DNA of 64,000 nucleotides from Hypomesus transpacificus. Its lineage: Eukaryota > Chordata > Actinopteri > Osmeriformes > Osmeridae. The notes beneath the pieces were generated by a model, which was not told where the DNA came from, searched no databases, and saw only the letters and a list, made by a program, of their open reading frames with translations. The DNA is taken from contig NC_061064.1 in NCBI RefSeq assembly GCF_021917145.1, positions 4,197,203-4,261,202 of the forward strand, in the 5' to 3' direction. A program made the position numbers and the translations under genes. Of the stretch, positions 11,065 through 32,055 are shown piece by piece (the first letter of the stretch is position 1; each line of letters opens with the position of its first letter).

Positions 11065-14000
11065 CTACAGGAATAATAACTCTTCAGCTTCTTTCTTCTG
11101 TAGAGAGAAAATCCACATAACATCATAGAAATAATGCCGAAATGTATCGAAAGCAATGAAAAGAAGCTTCTTTTAATTTTTAATTTTACCTGTGAGTCAT
11201 ACTTCTCAGTTTCTGCTTCGGTGGTCTGCTGGGTATTCTTTTGCTCGCTGCTATCACTCTTTTCCATAACCAAGAGAGAGAGGAAATGTCCTCCCTCTTT
11301 CACTAGCATAATCACATCTTCTATGTATTTATCTTCCATTCCTTGTCCGTTAACTTCAATAACCAAATCTCCCTCCTTTAGTCCTGCTCTATGGCCAGAG
11401 CCCCCTAGAACCACCTGCAAGAGAAGAGGAAACATTGGAGTTAAACATATTCCTGTCTTCAAGCAACATCCTTTAGTTTGCCTAGCAATTAGCCCCTATA
11501 TCTGCCCTACCTGGCTTATAAAGGTCCCTGGAGTCTGCGGGTCACAACCCAAGTTGAAGCCAAAGCCTAAAGGCCCTTTCTGGAGGACACAGAGTCGTTG
11601 ACTGGACACTGATGGAACCTCCTCTGGTGCTTCTACTCTTACTGGTTTGGGGGGCACCATTTTGTTTCCTTCATTTTCCTTAGGATCACTCCCACAGAAA
11701 AGAAGAGGACATAGACCCAGCTGAAGGAAAGAATGTAAATGACAACGTTTACGAGTTCATTAGATACACATTAAACCTACTAATCAATAACTGTAAACAA
11801 TAACTGTGTTTCAGGGGTGTACACACTTTCTGTTATCATTGATTTCACCCACCTGTGTGTAAAAGTGGAGCCCCTGGGCAGTAATACAGGTGAGGGTGAC
11901 AACCTGGCCACTCTGCCTCACTCTGTCCACAATGTCTCCATGCTCCAAGGACTCCACAGGATCCCTGTTGACCTCCAGCAGAATGTCCCCCTCCTGCAAG
12001 CCTGCCTTCTCTGCAGGACTGTCTCTGTCCAGCCCACGCATAACATGAACTACAGATGAAAACAGGATCACATTCACAGTTGTCTTGTGACACCTAGAGT
12101 GACAGTTTGTTACAGCGCTTACACACACGTGTGTATCTCACCTATTTTTCCTGATGGTGTTTTCTCTTGTCTGAGGAGGAAGCCGTAACCCTTAGACCCC
12201 AGCACAAGGTGGAGTCTCTGGGGGGTGTGGGGCAGGTTGTGGGCACCGACCATGGCAGGTAGAATGGGCATCCGCCTGCGGACGTAGCTCTTCTCGCTCT
12301 CACTGTCAATGACTAGGATGGTCATGTGATCCTTGCACTTCATCACCTGCACATATGCACTTGTTTTACAATCAAAAGACCAGCTTCATAATGGGTGGAT
12401 AACCAATCAATGCAGGGAGCAGTGGCTAACCTACCATCTTGCTGAGTGCAGAGTTGGTAAGCTCAGATACGTTTGCTCCGTTCATCCATACCAGGTGGTC
12501 TCCCTGAAACACTCCTGCCTTGTGAGCAGAACCCCCACTTACCAGGTTAACCGTAAACCTTCCTTTCTGCCCTAAAGGGTGGTCACATAACTGAAAGTTA
12601 ACAGAGTAATACTATTCCACAAAGACGTCTCAGGGAGTTACTGTCAGATCTTACGTACATGGTCCTTACAATGTCTACTGTCTCACCTTCCACAGGTACA
12701 AAGTTGATGCCCAGGCCAGTGGCAGTATCTCTGGTGATGTGGCACATCCGTGGCTGCTGGCAGTCCTCCCCTCTGTGATTTCTTGCCAGAGACCGGAGGT
12801 CTAATCCCTGTGACACAGCCTGGTCATACTCCTCCCCATCCATCACCAGCAGACATAGCTGGTTCCCACTCAGCAGTATCCTCCTGGCCACCTGACCACC
12901 AAACAGAGAGACAGGAAGACTAAGTTCACAGGTGAATGCATTTGTTGACAAACATCATTGTATAGTCTGTTTGTGTCGTTCTCACTTCCACGTGAGGGAT
13001 GTCATCCACGAAGCTTTCGTTGACCTCCAGAAGCCGATCTCCATCCCTCAGGCCACTCCGCTCCGCCACCCCCCATGCAGTCAACTTTCTGATCACATGA
13101 CCACAGCGCCCCCTCTCCACACGCAGATGGAAGCCGAAGGACTCGCCTTCTTGACGCTTGAGCGCACATAGGCGTGGCATGGGTGCTGAAACTGATTCTA
13201 GGGGGGGGGGGGGGGGGGGAGGAACTGTGAGTGTCTGCTAGGCCATTCCTTCAGAATACCTGGGAAGAAGAATGTTCCGGAAGGAGTAAAAGGTGTTTCT
13301 CGTGTAGGTCACCTGTATCATCTGAGATCATCAGTACTGGATTGTCTATTCCCTCTTTGGGATTGAAAGTGAATGTCCTGCATAAAAAAAATATTTATTA
13401 AAAGGGTTTCCCACATCAAAAGGGTACCGACATGAACATATCACCTGTTATGTCGGTATGTATATAATACTGCAGTCTGGGCTGTAGTTATCTGTACACG
13501 TGGTTGCTTATCTAGTGCTTGAGCCCAAAGTCTTGAAGTTGTCAAGTAAAAATGTCTAAAGTCAGTCAGTTCAGCCACCGTTTATTGCCAAGAAACAGAA
13601 CATGCATGATCCTTTTTATTTAATCAGTCAACAATTGGCACACAAGAAAGTATTGAAACAATACTTGTGGGTCAGAAAAGGTTTAGTATGCTAATTAACA
13701 CATGCTCAGACCTACAATAACTACAGGGACATTCCCCCAAGGCAAGTAGGGTGAAGTGCCTTGCCCAAGGACATAAGTCATTTGGCTCGGCTGGGAATCG
13801 AACTGGCGACCTTCAGATTACCAGCCTGATTCCCTCACCGTTCAGCCACCTGACTCCCATCTGCTGTGTCAGCTGTAGCCTAGCTCTCACATTGTCTTAT
13901 TATTATTGGGAATGAGGGTTTAATAACAGCCATTTATTAGGCAGTCTTTACTTTGAACATTTCCAGCATCAAGTCAACCCAACTAAATATTTTACACAGT

Positions 14001-15026
14001 GAGGAAATTCATTGGCCTAATAATGTGGCGAAATTACAAGACAAAGATTTTCAGAATGTGTAATGATAGTTGAAAGAAGACTTACTTGTTTAGCTTGATG
14101 ACCTTCAGCAGCCCTTGGAAAACGAAAAAACAGAAAATGTATTAGGGTTAGCCGTGTCATTGTATTACAGTAGTCATTGATGACAGTGGGAACTGCTGAA
14201 GTAAATATTGATTGTAACTTCCTTTAATACTATCAGGTTGACCGTAAGTCCATATGAAGGTTCAAACAAATTAACCCATTATAAAGATACCCGGTATATT
14301 CCCATCATGTCTACAACAGCTATATCCAGAACAGCTCTCAGCATAATTTGCCTACATTTCTTGCAACTCATTAACACGTCTTAATGATTTAAAAAGTGCA
14401 ACTGAATAACAGACCTTAACACTTATTCTTTACAATTGCATAAGGGTTCTGTGTCCTATTAAGCTGTCTGCTTAATGCTTTGAAACTGCTGTTCTGCATG
14501 CACTTAAAATTCCACGGCTGTTGACCCTAGTTATCAGACGAGGCCTGATAAGGCTGCGCTGATCATTGTTATTGTCTCTCTTCTCACCTACCTTTAGTCC
14601 TCCAAGTGAGAGGTCATTGAAAATTATTTTTATGTAAACCTCCTCAAAACAAGAGCAGTGGGAGTCTGTGGAGATGTGTGTAAGTGACTGATGTAAGTGA
14701 CTGTACAAGCTAGTCATGCATAACTAGGGCCAGAACAATCTGTGAACTCCATCACCTGTTTTTCACAGAGGGGATGATGCAGGCTTCCCGTTCCAACCCA
14801 ACCTAATCTATTAGTCTTTTAGTGGGTTTTCTCATCCCATCCTGTTGAGATGAGATGATAAATACAAAAGTCAAATATTTGTATTCCTCCTCTGTGCTGA
14901 ACTGAACAAAGGTTAGTGTCAGTTAGAGTGTTGTTTGAAATGAACTGTTAATATTTCAAACAATGATGCCATAGAAGCATGATGTTTGACAACATAGAAG
15001 TAACCTTGCCCTGAGGATTCTGAGGT

Positions 15027-15065
<39 letters not shown>

Positions 15066-15724
15066 GTCTCATCACATCACCTACCTCCACCACAATCGTT
15101 TTAGTTCTGTTATTAGGGATGTTTGTTTCTCCTTCCATAAAAATCCACTCTTGGTGGTCGTAAAGCAGATTTTCCAGTCACCATTGTGACCCCAGAATGT
15201 TCCTTGTACTAGGAAACCCTAGCATCACACACTCCCAAATGATTTAGTCTCAGAAGTTTAGAGATCTTACTGTCATTAGAGTCTAGCTAACCCACTAGCC
15301 TTAATGGATACTAACACTTAAAGTATGATTGCGTTATTCACTCATCCTTAAAAGATACTGCAGTAGAAATGTAAAACAGCCTCTGGCACACAACATTGAG
15401 TGATATCTACAATTGAATCTACGTGCGTAAACATAACTTAATGCACCATAATTGTCACCATAAACAATCTGGTAATCATCACAGTGCTAGTGGGAACAAT
15501 GAGGGAAATGTTTGATTCAATCTGAGAGATAAACAGATGATGAGAAATGAATGAGAATGGATGCAAAAAGGTGAGAAGACAATAAGAGACGATAAGAGAG
15601 CTAAAAACTAAAGTTTGGTACCTGTAGTTTGTATCATGTTGAGTCCCTCCCCAAGTCTGTCAGCAGGGAAGTGAACAAATACATCAAATGTTTTATCCTT
15701 TCCCTCAGTCCTGCTAGCCACCAT
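11065..15724 (-). CDS. nherf4: Na/H exchange regulatory cofactor NHE-RF4 (four PDZ domains)
   Basis: Eleven exons join in phase to 535 residues: 15622-15724, 14086-14113, 13313-13377, 12986-13185, 12687-12891, 12435-12571, 12142-12346, 11853-12049, 11511-11720, 11190-11414 and 11065-11097. The N-terminus includes TFTFNPKEGIDNP, which I recall from human PDZD3. Four PDZ domains start near residues 68 (RLCALKRQEG), 185 (MCHITRDT), 290 (RLHLVLGSKGYGF) and 422 (RLCVLQKGPLGFGF). The family scaffolds apical transporters and guanylate cyclase C in epithelia. The short last exon encodes KKEAEELLFL and follows a 92-nt intron with a good TTTTCTCTCTACAG acceptor. PDZK1 was the alternative; the N-terminal motif and position beside abcg4 favour NHERF4. 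Confidence 0.93.
13201..13219 (+). repeat. poly-G run in a nherf4 intron
   Basis: A run of about 19 guanines lies 16 bases from the nherf4 exon that ends at 13185. On the gene strand it is a C-rich pyrimidine tract just before the acceptor. Confidence 0.8.
13721..13858 (-). repeat. tRNA-related SINE fragment
   Basis: The sequence has GGCAAGTAGGGTGAAGTGCC, then GGGAATCGAACTGGC, whose reverse complement is a pol III B box (GTTCGATTCCC). It ends with CCTGACTCCC. A second related copy lies at 61838-61986. This is a common kind of teleost interspersed repeat. It sits in a nherf4 intron. Confidence 0.65.
15026..15066 (+). repeat. GA microsatellite
   Basis: A (GA)n tract of about 40 bases with one interruption, within the first large intron of nherf4. 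Confidence 0.85.
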
Positions 15725-16029
15725 GACTCCACCCCCCACTTACTTAAGAGACACTGCTAGGATTAATGTTTAATCTGTGTGTGTGTCCCACCTACTCACC
15801 TATCCCTCCTGATGTCTTCTGAGTGTGTATTATAAGTGTGTTGTAGGTTATACGGGTTGGTTACTTAACCCCATTGAACTGTTATTTATGCATCCCCACC
15901 ACATCATAAACCTTACAACCTTACATCACAAAGTTGCCATGCTGGTCTGAATGCACAAGCTAGAAGAACATGTCCAGATTTGTGTGGTTTTAGTATCAGG
16001 GAAAGCTTCTTCTTATCGCTCTGTATGCG

Positions 16030-16081
<52 letters not shown>

Positions 16082-19000
16082 TATGGAAACAGAGAGGGAA
16101 AGTTTTATCCAAGGCTGCTGTCAGGCTGTATTGACTGTGAAGGTCACTCAGACTGAACAGTACCCAGATGAGAACACTACAGAGGACAGGACGTCACAGG
16201 ACACAAAGGTTCCCTGCACTGAGGGATCAGGCTGTTAAAAACGACAGTGGTTAGGAATAGTTGCTACAGGCCTACACTGTACATATTCAATGACAACAAA
16301 TATTACAACACAGACCTTACAAACACTAGAATAGTCTTGGCATCTGAAAAAAAAACGTTTTCTAATATTTGTTTGTGGTCAACCAACTTCGCACAGTTCA
16401 TAGGAGCAGTTATAGCATGAAGTGACTTAATTTAGCCAGCAGAGGGCTCTCCTGCTTAAACCAGCAGCAGTATGACGTAGGCGGCTGTACATACATTGTT
16501 TTTTTGCTCATGCTCAGGTCGTCTGCTCGTTAATATGTGTTAGATTGAAAACATTAAACAGTGCGACAAAAACAAACACGCTGAGTAAGAGATGAGAAAC
16601 AGGTTATAAATAGTTGTATTTATTATAATCCTCTGAACAGGGTTCAGTACACGTGACTTGCATTGCTGAGGTTGAGAAACACAATACCAACAGAAATCAT
16701 AAACAAATCAAAACAAACAAAACAGTTAAATCATCTGTTAAGTGTAAACAGTCTGTTGTTCCATTATTGGTCATCAGCAGCATCATTACCATCATGACAT
16801 TGGTCGATCTGCACACAAGACATATGGGCCATGCTGGACAAAGTGCAAATAGGTAGATGTGGCTTAATTAAAACATGGTACATACTAAACATATAAAATT
16901 ACCTTCAGGCTTTGCCAGAATGACTAGGTCACCCCCCTTTTACCCTAAACCCATATGTCAGAGGTTTGACATACTTCTTGTAGGTAGGCTATTGCACACA
17001 GAACAGTCGAAAGCCAAACAGACCAAGAATCGAATATGAACTCATCAGAAGCAAACAGAGGGAAACAGAGGACGAACACACATAAAGCATGACAACTATT
17101 GCTATTCTGCTATTAGTGACAGCTTCACAACTGTATTACAAAAAACTTGACCAAGGGTAGCACTAATCTGGATATAAATCACCATACTAATCCTTCAAAT
17201 CCACCACTAGGGAAACCCATCCACATGCTATAGCTACTCATTTGTTTTCAATGGGGCTCATTTTTTCCGGCAACCATAGGATGCTGTTTACCATCTTGTG
17301 CATTAGACATCTGTGTAACGTTCTGATGGAATGTTTATTTAGGTTGAGGGAGAGTAGGTTCCCGTATAAATATAAAATGTCATGGCCACAAAGAGAGATA
17401 TTGTTGAGAGGCCCCTGGTTGCCCTGTTCCCTTAGTACCACAAGTACAGTAGGTATCAGGGAAGGAAGTACATCATCATTCTGCTAAGCTCACTAATTCA
17501 ATATATTGTATTTCATTCCACAAAATCTTCATGCAACATCGAGTTGCTGACAACTTCTACCTTCAAGCAGCACTCCTAACATCAATATACAAAAAGAAAA
17601 TAAAAGACAAATGAAAAGCAATAAACATACATCAAATGTGTGCATATGTACATTTCTTTACAGCATAGAATACTTACTGTACAATCATTGATTATATACT
17701 CACACTATTATATGCATTATAATGAGGATTACTAAGTAGCATAGTTTAAAGTTTACTTGAAAAGAATATATGCGATGCCTCGTGACACAAAAAAGGTTCT
17801 CTACAGCATGTTAGAGTGTGAGTGTGAGACTGTGTTCATGTGTATATGCTTGTCTCTGTATCTTTGTGTGTGTGTGTATGTGTGTGTGTGTATATGTGTG
17901 TGTGTGTATGCGTGTGGGTGGAGGGCATACGGTATCTGTGCAAATAATGTGCATCGAAGCAAAAGGAACAAAGACCATTCCAGTGCAGAGGCACACAAAC
18001 TGCCTAGCCAGCATTTCAAGTATCTAGCAAAAGTTTTGACAACACACGTCCGTCATCCTGCAACAATGCAAGTAAAAAAGAAATTCAATTTCCTAGCTCA
18101 ATAAGGAGTCAAACTAAACGGTCATATAACAAGCAGAAACAAGCAGTACAAGGTTCTGTGTCAAAGGACACCAAGTACACGGACCACACTTTCTACCACA
18201 GAGTTGGCTATTGCACTTACGTCAAAGAAAATACTCACTCCTAAAGGTCTCCCACGTGGAATTGTCTTCCTGTATGTCCAAAAAAGACTCTACCACATCA
18301 GAAAACAACGTTTCAGAGGAACCTTGCTATTTCCTCGTTCAGAGCTTGACAAGTTCCCCAAATCAACCGATGCTATGAACGGCAGAACAAAAGGACCTGC
18401 TGGTCCTCCACATCCTCTGCTGCTGAGATCTGAGACATAGCGTGTGGTCGCAGTGAGTCGACGTCTTCAAGGACACTTACAGTACATCCATGTCTAATTG
18501 ACGATTGATGGGCAGCTGTCAGTCAAAGTGGGGTTTGGATGGCCAGGGGGCGGGGGAGATGGGTGAGGGGGTGAGGGTTGGGGTGAGGTAAGGGTAAGGG
18601 GTAAGGGGGTGAAGATCCTGGAGTGGCTACATCACTGATGATAGGAGCACCAGTCCTATAGAGCCTCTGGCTGTTTGTCCCTGTGGTGCTCATCAGAGAC
18701 CTCAGTCCAGTTATGCGGAACCAGTTTGACAATGATGATCCAGGTAGCCAAACAGAGATAGAGAGAGAGAGAACATATGCTTACTTCCCCTCACATACCC
18801 GGGGGCTGAGAAAACCTACAAGCAAACATGGTGTCCCTCATCAGTCTGAGAGAGAGAACGAACGAGAGAGAGAGAAACAGAAATTCATGGAGTTTCCTCC
18901 AGACCTATCCCAATTATGTGGGCTTCTGTGTCCATCCAGTATACAACACAGCCATGTTTGAACCTTCCTGCCTGGTCAATATAGGGCCTTCCCCTCGAAT

Positions 19001-19594
19001 AAGGTCCCCTGCAAGATTAGCACTCAGGGGCAGTGCCTTTGAGATACAGTCCTGGAGAATCCTGGACCGGGTCATCTGCAGCTGATCTCTGAGCCCTGTA
19101 GCTACTGACACAGGCTTGGTATCAGTATACTGGATGTTTGTTCAGTGTGGAGTGCATTCCCACTGTATTTCTATCTTTGATAAAGAAGGTGACACATTAA
19201 TCCAAATAATACACCTGTAAACTAGATCTGGATAAATTAGAACAACTGTTGGGAACAGATTGAGAAATTAACATTTGTGGTGGTCTTCACTATGATTCCT
19301 TTAAAGAAATATTTTGCTCTGCAAAATGTTGCAAATTCAGTTCCCCACACCAAATCCACAAACATCCTCTAATCATCTAAGCTATTGAGTACAGTTGTAA
19401 CAGTTGTACTGTAATAACGATACAGCACCGATTTGAATGCATGTGTGTGTGTAGGTGTCCATGGACGTAAAATGCATCCACACTTGTGTATGTTCACGTG
19501 TGTGTGTGTGTGTGTTATTGTGTGTGTTTGAGTGAATGTGTGTGCCAGTGTGTGTTTGAGTGTGCCTATGCATTGGGCATAGACTGCAGCATTC
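15725..19594. other. intergenic region between nherf4 and abcg4
   Basis: No convincing exons. It holds the likely nherf4 promoter, a pure GT run at about 16032-16078, a TATG/TGTG-rich stretch at 17865-17912, a G-rich purine stretch at 18535-18615, another GT-rich patch at 19441-19560, and probably the long 3' untranslated region of abcg4. NLRX1, which lies here in human, is not seen. Confidence 0.5.
16032..16078 (+). repeat. GT microsatellite
   Basis: About 23 uninterrupted GT units followed by TTTT. Open frames across it are low-complexity artefacts. Confidence 0.9.
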
Positions 19595-27302
<7,708 letters not shown>

Positions 27303-28477
27303 ACCAACAGACTGGAAAAGGGGAGACACGTGACATATCGTAATTATGTGTGTGGTAGTGAATGATGGTCGATTCTGCTCGTTAGTTAGCATTACAGCTA
27401 GTTAACTATCATCATAAGAGCCTTAAGAGCATAACATGATTTGAGTTCACTTTTCACTGCTATCAAAACATGGTTTTGTTTGTGAATACAACAAACTATA
27501 CAGACACATTCTTCTCAATGTCCATCTGCAAGAGTCATACAGCTGCTTACTGCAGCAAGGTGTGAAATAGAATTCAGATTAACTGACCAACTGCACACGT
27601 CATAAAGCAATGGGGTGATTGATGAGGGGGAATATTGATTGATTTCCTTCGAGCAGATCTGTGTGATGGTGGGTGTTGTTGTTGCGCCTGCAGCGGTGAG
27701 TCAGAGTGATGTTCGAGAGATGGCACACATGCTCCTGGAGGTAAGTTGGGAGGTGATAGGATTACAGATATGCTATGGACCGACTGCATGAGGGGAATGC
27801 GATTCGGCGTGTGAGGAGTAGAGATCTGGTTACAGCAGGGCAGCAGAGCCAGAGTGCTGATTCACACTAAACCGCTGCTACAGTAGAGATTCCTCCCCAT
27901 ACAGTGCTCCCCTGCTCCCCCGCCCTCCCCCACTACTCCCATACTCCCCAGGTCTTCTCTCTCCCTCACCCCTGCTCCCCACTTCTCCCCCCCCCCCCCC
28001 CTCTGTAAATCTTCCACATACTCACCTCTACCCACTCCTACACCTTCTCTTCCTAACTACCCCACACACTTGACAACACCTCCCCCCCTCACCCCCTGAT
28101 GCCTAACCACCTCATTTCTCCCCCTCCCCGTTCCCTCACCTCTGCCACACAGACCACACCTCCACAAGGAGGACACATGCAACACATCAACCAGAAGCTC
28201 CCATACCGGTATCCTTCATCACGACAGACAGACACTCACAGTCCAGTGCCTAGGAGCTCAGAGTCGGGGTACAGAAGTCTGTGGCCTCAGCTGGTTCCCA
28301 TGCATCTCATAGCGGCTATGACATCAAATCGAACCTTCTCCCTCCCTTCTCCCTTGATTCCATCCTGTTGTGACTCATTCTCATTCTGGGGCTTTGTTTC
28401 TGTTGTAGGGCAGGAGATGCATTCTGAGAGGCTGGGCTGCTACACCTATAGTACCAGGATGAATCACTCTTTAGCCT

Positions 28478-28504
28478 CTTTCTCTCTCTCTCTCTTTGTC
28501 TTTC

Positions 28505-28551
<47 letters not shown>

Positions 28552-28570
28552 TTCTTTCTTTCTCTCTCTC

Positions 28571-28603
<33 letters not shown>
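28478..28603 (+). repeat. CT/CTTT microsatellite
   Basis: About 125 bases of CT repeats broken by TTTC and GTCTTTC units. Open frames over it are serine/leucine artefacts. Confidence 0.85.
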
Positions 28604-28608
<5 letters not shown>

Positions 28609-29195
28609 AGACCAGCTCTAGACATCTTAATTCATCTACAGAACTGCTTATTAAAAATCGAATGAAAGTGATTCCATGCTGCTTGGAAAGGAGGAAAACA
28701 CAATTTCCAGCCATCGATGAGTGGGTATCATTTACCAAACATTAGAGGTAGGCCAAACTGTCATAAAAAGTGCAAATGTATTTCACTTAAGTGAAAATTG
28801 AAGTGAAATCTCTATAGTCAATATAAAGAGATTGTCATATTGTACTTCCCTGACACCTTCCAGAATGTTCACAAACAGGATGACCCGTAGCACACAGGAA
28901 CTTTCATCTAAACCATGTATCCTGGCACACAAGGGTGAAGGTCAAAGAGTTAGTGAACCAGGTTAACAACCCTACTGTACCTACTACCCTCACTCTTCCT
29001 ACGTCATAAGTGCAGACTTATGAAGACAGCTCCACTGCCCTGTTTGCAGGAAGACATGTGTGGCAGAGATCAAGCCTCTAGCACATTTGAAAGCGAGAAA
29101 GAGGAGGGAAAACTGGCCATGTATTGATTGACTACCATTAGAGAATTGCCATTAGCACAAAGCCAAGCTGCACAGGACCCTGTCAGAATTTAATC

Positions 29196-29198
<3 letters not shown>

Positions 29199-29240
<42 letters not shown>
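29199..29240 (+). repeat. CT microsatellite
   Basis: Roughly 20 uninterrupted CT units, upstream of abcg4. Confidence 0.85.
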
Positions 29241-32000
29241 ACTGATGAGGGCCACCATGTTTGCTTGTTGGTTTTCTCAGCCCCCGGGTATGTGAGGGGA
29301 AGTAAGCATATGCAGCATGAGCATGCGGAGGTTATGAGGAGTAGCTACATTATCTATCTCTTTGATTTATCTGTTGTTTGCGAGGCACCTGTCACCTGTT
29401 ACTTTGTCGCCAAGGAGGCTGCAAAACTATTACAAGCTATGATCTTTTGGAGCACATGCTTCGGTGAGCTCTTTCCATAACAACAGTGCACATTAGCTGA
29501 ATTAGAGCAATGTGGCTTTATGAGCTCATCATGGAAGTGGGTGGAGGAGAAGAGGAAGGGGTAGATGAGACAAGATATTGGCCAATGACATCATACATGT
29601 GAACTGCAGATTCTGAAATACTTTATGTTGTACTTGACACAGACTGCACACACACACACCCACATTGACACACACACACACCCACATCGACACACACACA
29701 CACACAAACAGTGCATCCACAGAGTTTACGATAGGTTATGTAGTAATGATGCACTAGGTCAACATACTTATTCTTGCTTGTTGAAGGGACCGATAGCTAG
29801 AACCTCGTTCCTCTTTTCTTGGGATCTGTGATCAGTTCATTCCTCAACAAACGGCAGCACAATCCAGCAACAGGAGCTAGTCCTCACAGTCCCGTACCAG
29901 GCAAAATGGTCACTGTGCGCCGGTGTCTATCGGATTGTTTCGGATGTGATGGAGGAAACCGACTTCTCCTCCAGAATATCTCTTGGTGCACGGTACATCG
30001 TCCCGCATCAAAAAAGCAACTTAGTGGAAATTAAAATCACTCCGGCCCTGTATCCTCAGCTACAAACAGTGATTACTGAGTTGAATAATTCAACAAACGC
30101 TGCATCCGTGCGTGTCAGTTAGGAGTTCGATTTCTAACAGTCGTGGTCCTTTGATGAATATAACGTCCTGGACATCTAGCAGGCTACTCACACGTATTCC
30201 CAGTGATAGATTGGTTTCCTGCCCGGTCGTTTCTCCACATCTTCTGTATGGTGTGCTGCAGTAGCTCAATAGCACGCAGTACCGTTATCTAAACCGGTCA
30301 GTGCATCTCTGGCACGCCCGCCAGTCTGAGGTACAGGGCGTTACTCTCAGGTTTTTTGAGAAGATAGTCCGCAGGAGGCCCGTATCGGATTTATTAAGGG
30401 ACAAGGTGGTACGTTTCGTCTCCAAGCGCTGTCTTGTTATGTTGGCCTAATGTCTTTATTCCAGATTACATATCCTACAACTGTAAATTTCAGGACGGCT
30501 ATATCACATTTGTTTGAGAACATTGCAATACTTACCACAGGAAAAGTACAGGATCATTAAAATCCTGAAAAATGGTAGAATTAAAGATGTTTCATTCTGA
30601 AAGGAACACTATTTTAGGGTAGCCTTTAAAACCTCTTATGATTTCCTGCCATGGCACAGGCACACTATCATCGCCCACATCTGTCCATCTTGTTTTACAC
30701 TTAGATTATGAACATAATATAAGTCACACTAGGTAAAATCCTTTTCTGATTAGCAATTAGGTAAACAATGGAAACTCATGAACTGAAACGCGCGGTCTCT
30801 TTAAAGACCGCACCTGCGCATCTGCCTGGTACTGGTGCTGATGGTGCAGTGCCCGGGTTATTTTCGGTGAAACACTTGGGGTTACTTGCGTTCAAATAAC
30901 GCCCTACATCACTCGCAAGGGGAAACCATAAAAAATGTTTTTCCTTACAACGAATAAAGATTTTACACGGTGCACAATAGGGCCAAATATGTCATGGTCT
31001 TTATTTTTGACGCCTTTATTTATTGAAACGAATTGTTGTCGTGCATTGTAATCCAAACGGGATTCATTTTCACAGTTTCAAGAATTGTAAAATATTGTTG
31101 ACTGTATGGGCATACGCGCAATAAAAAATATAATAACCGCAGTAATAACTAAAGGTTAAAATTGAAGTTTGATATATTTATGAGAATAAATTATTTTAAA
31201 TGAAATTAACGTGATTTTTGGAATCAGTCGTTATTTTTTTGCTCAGGTATATGCGGCCTTCTAAACTAGTGGCTTATAAGTGAAATGTACAGCACACAAG
31301 CTTTCTATATTTGATCTGTGCCGTTCTTGTGCATACAGGTATGTGTCGCACTACGTGTGGGAGACTGGAAAAGATACTGTGCTACAGGGACACCGTGTGG
31401 ATAGTATAAGTATTTCAGTGTGGTCCACCATTGCATTTTACTGCAGCCCACTTGAAGAGTGAGAAAAGTCTGATATCTATACTTCATGTAATAATATTGA
31501 TAAAGGTGCAACCTCGAAAACTATTGATTGGAAAACAATTAACATGTACGCTTAATGCTTCTGAAGCCCCAAGAGAAACGTAATAAGGAAATGACTGTCA
31601 GAATATTTTTTGAATGTTTAGCGGGAGTCTGAGCCGAGGTCATGCACCTCTAAGCTATTGTTTGCGCTCTAAGTACTTTCTTTGTAATTGATTTGCATTC
31701 TCATTACTCACACCACACAATAAGGGACACAAGGTCAAGGAGCCATGGTAGATCATTACTCACCTACCTGTACCTGTCCTCCCTGATCTATGTTACATCA
31801 AAGGTATTCCAACATACTTCTCTTTATTTCCAATACAGTAAATATTGGTACAGTTTTCTTTCTGTGGGGCAAGAACAAACACAACTTATTTTAGGCTGAA
31901 CTTTTGAAAGAGCCTGGAGAGAAAGATTTAGCTGAGTTATTGAAAAATAACCTTGGTAACCTGGGATTGGAATGCAGTCATAAACCGGGGTTAGGTAGAG

Positions 32001-32008
32001 TATAAGTA
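32001..32008 (+). promoter_or_regulatory. TATA-like box
   Basis: TATAAGTA lies 48-55 bases upstream of the ATG at 32056, a sensible place for transcription to start near 32030 with a short leader. Confidence 0.55.
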
Positions 32009-32055
32009 GTGCTCACCAGAGTGAGAAGGAGGTCTGAACTGAAAGAGTGGACAGG

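Larger units (their letters stand above)
27303..32055. other. upstream region of abcg4 and intergenic space
   Basis: No coding exon was recognised. It holds a CT/CTTT microsatellite at about 28478-28603, a second CT tract at 29199-29240, a CA array at 29646-29705, and a short hairpin (GCGGTCT/AGACCGC) near 30791-30811. A non-coding first exon of abcg4 may lie here. The final 60 bases are the promoter of the next gene. Confidence 0.5.

Noticed and set aside
12572-12590. Alternative acceptor before TTATGTGACC giving a longer nherf4 exon
   Set aside because: It would break the PDZ2 sequence; the acceptor at 12572 joins VEG to QKGRFTVNLV with the right phase.
14472-14717. Minus-strand frame EEVYIKIIFNDLSLGGLK with a GT donor, as a nherf4 exon
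   Set aside because: Its end phase does not fit the next exon at 14086-14113, while the exon at 15622-15724 fits exactly and supplies an ATG.
17757-18104. Open frames with runs of Cys-Val across GT repeats
   Set aside because: They are produced by microsatellite sequence in several frames and have no conserved content.
28099-28665. 188-codon plus-strand open frame
   Set aside because: Its second half is CT-repeat serine/leucine sequence and its first half has no splice or codon signature of a gene.
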